5,004 nucleotides of DNA from Deltaproteobacteria bacterium (lineage in GTDB: Bacteria > Desulfobacterota > Desulfobacteria > Desulfobacterales > Desulfobacteraceae). The notes under the pieces are model-generated. The model was not told where the DNA came from. It saw only the letters and a list, made by a program, of their open reading frames with translations, and searched no databases. Positions 1-5,004 of this stretch are shown here, in pieces. A program made the position numbers and the translations under genes. The stretch spans positions 1-5,004 of the forward strand of contig QMMT01000207.1 in assembly GCA_003647385.1 (NCBI GenBank), read 5' to 3'. Every line of letters begins with the position of its first letter. Positions within the stretch are counted from its first letter, which is position 1.

Positions 1-1
1 G

Positions 2-34
2 ATCGGGACAAAAGTTAAAGTTGTGAAATATTAA
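2..34 (+). CDS. possible C-terminal end of an upstream gene (partial)
   Basis: The second frame is open from the left edge and reads IGTKVKVVKY before a TAA stop at 32-34. The other two plus frames stop at 16-18 and 23-25. The peptide is basic and hydrophobic and could be the last strand of a protein, and its position 68 bases ahead of bamQ would fit an upstream gene of the same operon. Ten codons are too few to name a family, and chance alone could leave such a frame open. Confidence 0.2.
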   Translation: MGTKVKVVKY

Positions 35-90
35 AAAGGGACCGCTTTAGCTGGTTCTGCTGAAAGATTTAAAAATTTTTGATTAAAAAA

Positions 91-95
91 AGGAG
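91..95 (+). promoter_or_regulatory. ribosome binding site of bamQ
   Basis: AGGAG lies seven bases before the ATG at 103. It decides the start: the in-frame TTG at 79 would add eight residues (MIKKRRIK), but it has no Shine-Dalgarno sequence in front of it, and the ribosome site would then fall inside the gene. Confidence 0.8.
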
Positions 96-102
96 AATAA
101 AG

Positions 103-1215
103 ATGGCACATGTACCTGATAAAATTGAGACTTGGCAAATGGTTACACCATTTAAAAAAGACAGAGAAACCGGGGACGTAACTCCTGGAAAACTGGAAAA
201 AACACAAATTGATGTACCCACTCTCAATCCCGGTGACGTCTTGGTTGAAGTAGCAGGATGCGGCGTCTGCCATACAGATCTTGGATATTTTTATTATGGT
301 GTTCCCACTGTGAATAAACCCCCTTTAACACTGGGCCATGAAATTTCCGGAACCGTTGTGGCAGCAGCAAGTGATACAGAAGCCTGGATTGGAAAAGAAG
401 TCATTATCCCGGCGGTAATGCCGTGCAGGAAATGTTACCTTTGTAAAACCGGCAGGGGAAACAGGTGTCTGGCCCAGAAAATGCCCGGAAACAGTATGGG
501 TATTTACGGCGGGAACTCAAGCCATATTCCGGTACCGGCCATTGATCTTTGCGAAGTTAAAAATCGTGGAAATATCCCTCTTGAAAAACTGGCAGTGGTT
601 GCAGATGCAGCAACAACCCCATTCCAGGCAGCCAAACGGGCGGATGTCCAGGTAGGGGATAATACCATTGTCATTGGTGTCGGCGGTGTGGGTCAATATA
701 TGGTTCAAATTCTTAATGCCCTGGGTGCGGCCAATGTTGTTGCCATTGATATCGACCAGGAACGGTTGGATACCATGTTAAAAAATGGTGCAAGCTTTGC
801 CGTGAACTCCATGGGTAAAACCCCAAGAGAAATTTCCGGGGAACTCAAGGCATTTAGAAAAGAAAACGGTCTGCCCTCTACCGGGTGGAAAATTTTTGAA
901 GTTTCCGGAACCAAACCCGGCCAGGAACTTGGATTGGCCCTGTTAAGCTTTGTCGGGAAAATGGTTGTCGTGGGATTTGGTCCCCAGAAAGTTGAATATT
1001 CCATCTCAAGACTCATGGCATTTGATGCAGAACTCATTGGGACCTGGGGGTGCCTGCCTGAATACTATCCATCTGTATTAAGCATGATCACCAGTGGAAA
1101 AATTAATTTTGAAGAATTTGTTCAAACAAGACCCATGAGCACCATTGTTGAAAGTTATGATGAAGCCCATAAAAAATCACCAGATAAAAGAATCGTACTT
1201 ATACCTGATTTTTAA
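103..1215 (+). CDS. bamQ: 6-hydroxycyclohex-1-ene-1-carbonyl-CoA dehydrogenase (BamQ/Had)
   Basis: A cytoplasmic zinc-type alcohol dehydrogenase of 370 residues, close to the usual Had length. In anaerobic benzoyl-CoA degradation this family oxidises 6-hydroxycyclohex-1-ene-1-carbonyl-CoA to the 6-oxo compound with NAD. The N-terminal GroES-like domain shows the CGVCHTD motif (Cys56) and GHE (His79-Glu80), expected ligands of the catalytic zinc; Asp168 may be the third. Cys108, Cys111, Cys114 and Cys122 form the structural-zinc lobe. The Rossmann domain has GVGGVG at 192-197 and Asp216 at the end of the second strand, which favours NAD over NADP. The start at 103 is set by AGGAG at 91-95. The SDR gene follows after 26 bases and bamA comes next, which supports this substrate over a generic alcohol. 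Thauera calls the gene had, Geobacter bamQ. The family is clear; the exact substrate rests on overall resemblance and on bamA. Confidence 0.9.
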   Translation: MAHVPDKIETWQMVTPFKKDRETGDVTPGKLEKTQIDVPTLNPGDVLVEVAGCGVCHTDLGYFYYGVPTVNKPPLTLGHEISGTVVAAASDTEAWIGKEVIIPAVMPCRKCYLCKTGRGNRCLAQKMPGNSMGIYGGNSSHIPVPAIDLCEVKNRGNIPLEKLAVVADAATTPFQAAKRADVQVGDNTIVIGVGGVGQYMVQILNALGAANVVAIDIDQERLDTMLKNGASFAVNSMGKTPREISGELKAFRKENGLPSTGWKIFEVSGTKPGQELGLALLSFVGKMVVVGFGPQKVEYSISRLMAFDAELIGTWGCLPEYYPSVLSMITSGKINFEEFVQTRPMSTIVESYDEAHKKSPDKRIVLIPDF

Positions 1216-1241
1216 TATAAATTATTTAAGGAAAGTAAACC

Positions 1242-1991
1242 ATGAAATTAGAAGGAAAAAAAGCAGTTGTCACAGGCGGAAGCCGGGGCATCGGAAAAGC
1301 CATTGCCCTGATGTATGCAAAAGAGGGAGCCGATATTTTAGTAAACTACCATTCTAATGATGCGGCAGCAAAAGAGACAGTGGCCCAGATTGAAAAATTG
1401 GGTCGTAAAGGTGTTGCTGTGGCAGCGGACGTTGCCAATTATGACAGCGCACAGAATATGATTGAAGAGTGTGTGAAACAGCTGGGCGGGGTTGATATTG
1501 TTGTCAATAATGCCGGGGTTTCCAAACCCTCCATGCTGCTTAAAATGAAAGAAGAAGACTGGGATGCTATTATTGATATCCATTTAAAAGCAGCCTTTAA
1601 TACTACACAGGCAGCAGGCCGTCACATGAAAGAACAAAAATATGGCAAAATTATTAACGTGATCTCCACCGCCGGTATTTTCGGAACCATCGGTCAGATC
1701 AATTATGCATCTGCAAAAGCCGGAATTATAGGATTTACAAAATCAGCCTCCCGTGAGCTTGGCAGATATGGTGTTAATGTAAACGTCATCTGTCCTGGAA
1801 TCACAAAAACAGAAATGACCGGTAAACTTCAGACCGATGAAAAACTTAAAAAGATCTATGAAGGCAGAATTCAGCTGGGCAGATTTGCAGAGCCCGAAGA
1901 GATTGCTCCGGCATTTGTATTCCTTGCGTCTGATGATGCAAGTTATATCACCGGCCAGGTCCTTGGTGTAGATGGCGGCTATATAGGATAG
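1242..1991 (+). CDS. FabG-like short-chain dehydrogenase, candidate 3-hydroxyacyl-CoA dehydrogenase
   Basis: A classical SDR oxidoreductase of 249 residues, full length. Visible motifs are the nucleotide-binding TGGSRGIG at 11-18, Asp63 (adenine contact), NNAG at 89-92, the catalytic Ser142-Tyr155-Lys159 set, PG at 185-186 and the C-terminal ITGQVLGVDGGY. No acid ends the second strand (LVNYHSN), so NADP(H) or dual use is likelier than strict NAD. The usual active-site Asn of the tetrad is His114 (DIHLK). The stretch KEQKYGKII...GQINYASAK resembles the (R)-3-hydroxyacyl-CoA dehydrogenase domain of peroxisomal MFE-2. AAGGAAAG at 1228-1235 precedes the ATG. It lies 26 bases after bamQ and 76 before bamA, most likely in one transcript. 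I infer a role in benzoyl-CoA breakdown, perhaps on 3-hydroxypimelyl-CoA; 3-oxoacyl-ACP reductase is the conservative alternative. Confidence 0.88.
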   Translation: MKLEGKKAVVTGGSRGIGKAIALMYAKEGADILVNYHSNDAAAKETVAQIEKLGRKGVAVAADVANYDSAQNMIEECVKQLGGVDIVVNNAGVSKPSMLLKMKEEDWDAIIDIHLKAAFNTTQAAGRHMKEQKYGKIINVISTAGIFGTIGQINYASAKAGIIGFTKSASRELGRYGVNVNVICPGITKTEMTGKLQTDEKLKKIYEGRIQLGRFAEPEEIAPAFVFLASDDASYITGQVLGVDGGYIG

Positions 1992-2067
1992 ATTTTTTTT
2001 TAAAACAAACCATAAAAAAAGTAAATTAAAAAACAATATCAGTTAAAGATTAAAGGAGAAAATGAAG
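1992..2067 (+). other. A/T-rich spacer between the SDR gene and bamA
   Basis: Seventy-six bases, nearly all A or T, start with a run of nine T (1993-2001) just after the SDR stop and contain several A-runs. No G/C-rich stem precedes the T-run, so I do not call a terminator. No convincing -35/-10 pair is visible. The last part carries the bamA ribosome binding site. Confidence 0.4.
2054..2058 (+). promoter_or_regulatory. ribosome binding site of bamA
   Basis: AGGAG is only three bases from the ATG at 2062 but nine bases from the ATG at 2068. The wider spacing is functional and the narrow one is poor, so translation probably starts at 2068 with MSLEWMPRE rather than with MKMSLEW. Confidence 0.75.
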
Positions 2068-3204
2068 ATGAGTCTTGAATGGATGCCAAGAGAAAACGAA
2101 ATGAAAGATCATGCATTGCACAGAGATCCCCATTGGGGGACGGAAGCGCCCTGCGCGATGTATGAGAAAAAGCCATTAACAGATCCTAAAGGAAATGTCA
2201 CCGAAGGATTATTTGTTTCATGGATTACCTTGAACAATCCAAGACAGTTTAACTCTTATACCACTGACATGGTAAAAGGTGTTATTGCAGGATTTGAAAA
2301 TGCATCTCTTGACAGAAGTGTTGTTGCCGTTGTTTTTACTGGAATCGGTCCCTATGCATTCTGTACAGGTGGAAACACAAAAGAATATTCAGAATTCTAT
2401 TCAAAAAGATGTGATGAATATGGCCAGTACATGGAGCTTTTTAATCACATGGTTGATTCCATCCTTGCCTGCAAAAAACCGGTTGTTTGCCGGGTGAACG
2501 GCATGAGGGTTGCCGGTGGCCAGGAAATTGGTCTGGCATGTGATATCGCCGTATCTTCCGACCTCGCCATTTTTGGCCAGGCAGGGCCCCGCCATGGTTC
2601 AGCCCCTGCCGGCGGATCTTCAGATTTTCTTCCCTGGTTTCTTTCTGCCGAAGATGCCATGTGGAACTGTGTGTCCTGCGAGATGTGGTCTTCTTATAAA
2701 ATGAAAGCAAAAGGCATGATCTCCAAGGTGGTGCCTGTCCTTAAAATTGACGGTGAATGGGTCAGAAATCCACTGATTATCACAGACAAATATGTGGATG
2801 ACGGTGAGATTGTTTATGGCGAATATAAATCCGGACAGGACTTCAAAGATGGCCGTGCGCTTCTTAAGCAGCATCAGGCAAATGCTGATTTTGAACTGCT
2901 TGATAAAGAAGTCAATAATGTTATCTGGAAGTTTGCCAACCTGTTTCCGGGCTGTTTGATTAAATCCATTGACGGTATCCGTCAGAAAAAGAAATTTTTC
3001 TGGGATACCATGAAGAATGATCACAGACATTGGCTTGCCGCTAATATGTCGGGTGAAGCATTCCTTGGATTTGGCGCTTTTAATACCAAAAAAATTACCG
3101 GTCAGGATACCATTGATTTTATTAAATTCCGCCAGAATGTTGCAGATTCCCAGTTGTGGGATGATGACATGTTTGCCAGTGTATTGGGTAAACCCCAGGA
3201 ATAA
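2068..3204 (+). CDS. bamA: 6-oxocyclohex-1-ene-1-carbonyl-CoA hydrolase (BamA/Oah)
   Basis: A crotonase-superfamily ring-cleaving enzyme of 378 residues, about the family's usual size and some 120 longer than a plain enoyl-CoA hydratase. It adds water to 6-oxocyclohex-1-ene-1-carbonyl-CoA and opens the ring to 3-hydroxypimelyl-CoA in the cytoplasm. The crotonase core runs from about residue 45 to 225. FCTGGNTKEY at 98-107 and RVAGGQEIG at 147-155 correspond to the oxyanion-hole loops (Thr100 and Gly150 by alignment with rat enoyl-CoA hydratase). Glu153 matches the first catalytic Glu of that enzyme, while the second is replaced by Gly173 in FGQAGPRHG. Extra segments are the N-terminal 45 residues, rich in His and Trp, and a charged stretch at about 224-270. 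The C-terminal helices include KSIDGIRQKKKFFWD. The gene is widely used as a marker of anaerobic aromatic degraders. It ends the three-gene set; hairpins follow it. Confidence 0.95.
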   Translation: MSLEWMPRENEMKDHALHRDPHWGTEAPCAMYEKKPLTDPKGNVTEGLFVSWITLNNPRQFNSYTTDMVKGVIAGFENASLDRSVVAVVFTGIGPYAFCTGGNTKEYSEFYSKRCDEYGQYMELFNHMVDSILACKKPVVCRVNGMRVAGGQEIGLACDIAVSSDLAIFGQAGPRHGSAPAGGSSDFLPWFLSAEDAMWNCVSCEMWSSYKMKAKGMISKVVPVLKIDGEWVRNPLIITDKYVDDGEIVYGEYKSGQDFKDGRALLKQHQANADFELLDKEVNNVIWKFANLFPGCLIKSIDGIRQKKKFFWDTMKNDHRHWLAANMSGEAFLGFGAFNTKKITGQDTIDFIKFRQNVADSQLWDDDMFASVLGKPQE

Positions 3205-3225
3205 GATAAAAAATGATAAGTTAAA

Positions 3226-3246
3226 GTATCAGAAAATTTTTGATAC
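3226..3246. repeat. 21-base palindrome, GTATCA/TGATAC arms
   Basis: GTATCA at 3226-3231 is mirrored by TGATAC at 3241-3246. The A/T-rich centre is also self-complementary apart from one G-T pair, so the element is symmetric about base 3236. It could be an operator for a dimeric regulator or a weak hairpin; it has no G/C-rich stem and is a poor terminator. Its right arm overlaps the TTGATA of the promoter-like pair noted below. Confidence 0.5.
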
Positions 3247-3268
3247 ATAAGTCCAGATAATTTATGGT
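3240..3268 (+). promoter_or_regulatory. possible sigma70-type promoter for the DUF364 gene
   Basis: TTGATA at 3240-3245 and TATGGT at 3263-3268 are 17 bases apart, matching the consensus -35 at five of six positions and the -10 at four of six. Both boxes lie in inverted-repeat arms, so a protein bound there could block RNA polymerase. In DNA this A/T-rich such matches are common by chance, so the call is tentative. Confidence 0.25.
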
Positions 3269-3302
3269 TCAAGGCCGGTTGTAAGGTTTTGAACCATAAA
3301 TT
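3259..3302 (+). terminator. perfect 14-base inverted repeat, probable terminator after bamA
   Basis: AATTTATGGTTCAA (3259-3272) and its exact reverse complement (3289-3302) flank 16 bases. The stem can continue inward through two G-T and two C-G pairs (3273-3276 with 3285-3288), leaving an eight-base loop. The right arm runs into TTTATTT, a moderate U-tract. It probably ends the bamQ-SDR-bamA transcript or weakens read-through into the next gene. The A/T-rich stem base and imperfect U-tract leave an operator or a leader structure of the downstream gene as alternatives. That it is an inverted repeat is certain; the function is inferred. Confidence 0.5.
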
Positions 3303-3307
3303 TATTT

Positions 3308-3313
3308 AAAGGG
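3308..3313 (+). promoter_or_regulatory. ribosome binding site selecting a GTG start
   Basis: AAAGGG lies seven bases before the GTG at 3321 and 16 before the next in-frame ATG at 3330. The spacing favours GTG. The protein from either start differs by only three residues. Confidence 0.55.
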
Positions 3314-3320
3314 TAAGAAA

Positions 3321-4148
3321 GTGACTGCCATGAGTCTTAAAGATGAATTCAGAAAACTGATCATAAAATTGTCGTCAAAATTTGAGTTTCCGCCAATATC
3401 GAACATTTTTTTTCCCCCATTTTATAAAGGTGGCCAGACAAAGGATGCTCAGTTCATGGCTATCTGTCTTCAAGGCGGGGCGGCCGGTATTAGTTTTATT
3501 CTCCTGCCTGATGAAAAAAGGGAACAATATAACACTTTAAGGTCATCTGATTTTATAGGGAAAGATCCCCGGGAACTGGCACTTGAATTTGGTGATGAAG
3601 ATCTGGTTAAGGAGATGGTCAGCCTGGCGGCCATTAATGCAATCTGCCAGCATGTTATGAGACAGACCCGCTTTAAGGCTGAATCTGCTGTTGATTCACT
3701 GGGGCTGTTGTCGGTATCAAAGGAGGACAGGATCGGTATGGTCGGTTTGTTTTCCGGGCTGGTTAAAACGATCAGAAATGTTGGCGCAGAACTGGTTGTT
3801 ATTGAAAAAAATGAGCAGTTAATAAAAAAATATCCAAACCTGCCCATTACACTGGATGCGACAAAGTTGAGAGCATGTAATAAGGTGTTATGCACCAGTA
3901 CGACAATATTGAACAATTCACTGGATGAAATTCTTAGCTTTTGCTCACCCGATGCATTTATCTCTATCGTTGGCCCGACAGCGGGATATTTCCCTGAACC
4001 ACTTTTTGCCCGGGGTGTTGATGTTGTGGGTGGAAGAGTGGTAAAAAATGGCGAACAGTTTCTGCAACTGCTCGAACAAGGGAAACACTGGGGGGATGCG
4101 ACACAAAGGACCTGCTTCCAAAAAAAAACATATACCGGTATACTTTAA
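3321..4148 (+). CDS. DUF4213/DUF364 protein, putative metal-chelation family
   Basis: A soluble protein of 275 residues with no signal peptide or membrane segment. The N-terminal part (about 10-110) fits DUF4213, including SLAAINAI at 101-108. The C-terminal part (about 135-265) fits DUF364, with the Rossmann-like start IGMVGLFSGLV (138-148), TSTTILNNSLDEIL (192-205), VGPTAGYFPEPLF (217-229) and the GVDVVGGRVV strand. The solved Desulfitobacterium member of this family joins an enolase-like N-terminal fold to a Rossmann-like fold, and heavy-metal chelation was proposed; the true activity is unknown. Six cysteines occur (49, 109, 186, 191, 208, 265) without a clear metal motif. Length suggests a complete gene. 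It follows bamA by 116 bases containing two inverted repeats, so it may be separately transcribed. A link to the metal-rich class II benzoyl-CoA reductase is possible but only inferred from position. Confidence 0.85.
   Translation: MTAMSLKDEFRKLIIKLSSKFEFPPISNIFFPPFYKGGQTKDAQFMAICLQGGAAGISFILLPDEKREQYNTLRSSDFIGKDPRELALEFGDEDLVKEMVSLAAINAICQHVMRQTRFKAESAVDSLGLLSVSKEDRIGMVGLFSGLVKTIRNVGAELVVIEKNEQLIKKYPNLPITLDATKLRACNKVLCTSTTILNNSLDEILSFCSPDAFISIVGPTAGYFPEPLFARGVDVVGGRVVKNGEQFLQLLEQGKHWGDATQRTCFQKKTYTGIL
4131..4142. repeat. 12-base perfect palindrome at the 3' end of the DUF364 gene
   Basis: TATACCGGTATA is fully self-complementary and lies within the last codons, just after a run of nine A. 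It has no loop and no U-tract of note after it, so it is not a terminator. It may be a chance result of the coding sequence. Confidence 0.4.
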
Positions 4149-4577
4149 CGGCTGATTTGTACAGGGGACATTTTTCCATTCAACGTAGGTGTAATGTATT
4201 AACCTTCCCTATAGCAGGCTTTCAGGCAGGAATGTTAGTCTACAGAATAAGTTTATTATGGTAACGGTGACTAAAAGAAATTCAGATAAGGATAGTCCTG
4301 GGGAAATTTTAAATCCTGGATACCCAACCCTATAGCCAGAGTGCACAGAGCCCGCTTAAATTTTTTATATTGAGTTGAATATGAAAAATCATCCGGTAAC
4401 ACTGCCACAGGGCTGTAAAGTTGAATTTAAAATCCAAAACTAAAACAATGTCGCACACCATATATAGAGATGCTCGAATTTTGCCTTGACTGAGTCTTTA
4501 AAATGCCAGTACCTCCGCAAGCACTTAGAAAGTATGAGTTTTACGCCTGACCTACACAGGCCAACTTTTGCAGATAT
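4149..4577. other. intergenic region without a supportable gene
   Basis: About 430 bases between the DUF364 gene and the converging minus-strand gene. Stops are frequent in all frames I read. The short ATG frames (for example 25 codons at 4258-4335 and 20 at 4381-4443) lack ribosome sites and recognisable sequence. No tRNA, CRISPR repeat or plus-strand terminator is visible. A short stem GCCTG/CAGGC at 4545-4561 with a seven-base loop is the only hairpin noted. The segment may be degenerated DNA or hold undetected regulation. Confidence 0.5.
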
Positions 4578-4602
4578 AAAAAACCCCGTTTTTAGGCGGG
4601 GC
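4578..4602 (-). terminator. intrinsic terminator of the minus-strand gene
   Basis: Read on the minus strand, CCCCG (4601-4597) pairs with CGGGG (4588-4584) around an eight-base loop and is followed directly by six U (complement of A-run 4583-4578). It begins eight bases after the TGA stop of the minus-strand gene. There is no matching T-run on the plus side, so it acts in one direction only. Confidence 0.88.
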
Positions 4603-4609
4603 TCGATCT

Positions 4610-5004
4610 TCACTGTATTCGGCCAAAGTCCTGCGCTATCACGACCATGGCTTCTGAAAGATTCTCAATCTCTCCGTCTATGATGAGTTGGACAATCGCG
4701 ACCAGGTCAGCTCCGTCCACATCCCAATCCTTGTCAAGGTCAGGCTTTGGAAATAGTTCGAAGGGGTCGTGCAAGATCTCCATCGATTCGCTTTGGGCCA
4801 TGGTGGTGTAATTCTCATCGTAGGAACGGATGAACAATTGATAGGCACCGCCATGTCTCATGGCACGTAACTCATTTGGCGAGGCATATTGGGAGGTACT
4901 GTCGAGACCCGGGCTGGACGCATAGAATTCATGTGTGCCGTCAGCACTTCGGATCCGGACTTGATAATACTGCCCGGTACCACCGGGGGGCAGCTCCCAA
5001 GTAC
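4610..5004 (-). CDS. C-terminal part of a probable exported protein with an EF-hand/dockerin-like calcium loop (partial)
   Basis: The frame stays open from the TGA at 4610-4612 to the right edge, giving 130 residues; the internal ATG at 4861 is not the start. The first 75 or so residues (WELPPGGTGQYYQVRIRS, then HEFYASS and AYQLFIRSYDENY) alternate hydrophobic and polar residues like a fibronectin-III or similar beta-sandwich domain. After a short linker (DPFELFPKPD) comes DLDKDWDVDGADL (coded at 4703-4741), with Asp at loop positions 1, 3, 5, 9 and 12 of a calcium-binding EF-hand or dockerin repeat; position 6, normally Gly, is Trp. The end, AMVVIAQDFGRIQ, resembles the A.DFGR tails of many exported deltaproteobacterial proteins. 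Export and calcium binding are inferred; no signal peptide can be seen because the N-terminus is missing. A good terminator follows. It converges on the DUF364 gene and has no evident link to benzoyl-CoA metabolism. Confidence 0.78.
   Translation of the reverse strand, partial: TWELPPGGTGQYYQVRIRSADGTHEFYASSPGLDSTSQYASPNELRAMRHGGAYQLFIRSYDENYTTMAQSESMEILHDPFELFPKPDLDKDWDVDGADLVAIVQLIIDGEIENLSEAMVVIAQDFGRIQ

Noticed and set aside
1..4. GATC at the left edge and GTAC at the right edge as cloning junctions
   Set aside because: Four-base sites are common; without vector sequence there is no support for a cloned-fragment boundary.
45..66. Stem CTTTAGC / GCTGAAAG ahead of bamQ as a terminator
   Set aside because: The stem has a bulge and little G/C, and no proper U-tract follows (ATTTAAAAATTTTT is mixed), so termination cannot be argued.
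1993..2001. Nine-T run after the SDR stop as a terminator
   Set aside because: No stable G/C-rich hairpin lies immediately before it; the bases before it form only a very weak CTAT/ATAG match.
2441..3030. Several minus-strand and out-of-frame open frames inside bamA
   Set aside because: They are antisense or shifted shadows of a gene whose own frame is strongly conserved in sequence; none has a ribosome site or plausible protein sequence.
3470..3916. 148-codon minus-strand frame inside the DUF364 gene
   Set aside because: It is rich in Ser, Thr and Leu as expected for the reverse of this coding frame, and the plus-strand frame contains clear DUF4213/DUF364 motifs.
4258..4443. Two very short ATG frames (25 and 20 codons) in the intergenic region
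   Set aside because: Neither has a Shine-Dalgarno sequence, hydrophobic segment or recognisable sequence; such frames are expected by chance.
4486..4683. Plus-strand 65-codon open frame
   Set aside because: It runs through the minus-strand terminator and over the coding frame of the minus-strand gene, has no ribosome site, and its translation resembles no family.
1..5004. CRISPR array, tRNA or rRNA gene
   Set aside because: No regularly spaced repeats, cloverleaf-like segment or rRNA-like sequence was seen on reading either strand.

Overview
The window suggests an anaerobic, probably sulfate-reducing deltaproteobacterium (Desulfobacteraceae-like; Desulfobacula is one guess). The reasons are a strongly recognisable pair of lower benzoyl-CoA pathway enzymes, A/T-rich intergenic DNA with clear AGGAG-type ribosome binding sites, and a divergently placed exported-type protein ending in a Ca-binding 'DVDG..DL ... 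A.DFGR' tail of a kind I associate with such genomes. The taxonomic call is inference; no rRNA or species marker is present.

Layout. Bases 1-102 hold a possible last few codons of an upstream gene and a short leader. Bases 103-3204 carry three same-strand genes: bamQ/had (6-hydroxycyclohex-1-ene-1-carbonyl-CoA dehydrogenase), a FabG-like short-chain dehydrogenase (SDR), and bamA/oah (6-oxocyclohex-1-ene-1-carbonyl-CoA hydrolase). Bases 3205-3320 are an intergenic segment with two inverted repeats and a promoter-like pair. Bases 3321-4148 encode a DUF4213/DUF364 protein starting at GTG. Bases 4149-4577 contain no gene I can support. From 4578 to the right edge, on the minus strand, lie an intrinsic terminator and the C-terminal 130 residues of a protein with a beta-rich region and an EF-hand/dockerin-like calcium loop; its start is outside the window.

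How the genes work together. After benzoyl-CoA is reduced to a cyclic diene and hydrated (by a dienoyl-CoA hydratase, not present here), BamQ oxidises the ring alcohol to the 6-oxo compound. BamA then adds water and cleaves the ring to 3-hydroxypimelyl-CoA. The SDR between them is in the right place to act in the same route, for example on a 3-hydroxyacyl-CoA, but its substrate cannot be read from the sequence. The DUF364 protein downstream may be a metal-related accessory or an independent gene. The minus-strand gene looks unrelated to the pathway.

I see no entirely new system. The points most worth following are the SDR between bamQ and bamA, the DUF364 gene with its palindrome-rich leader, and the MenB-like active-site signature of BamA.
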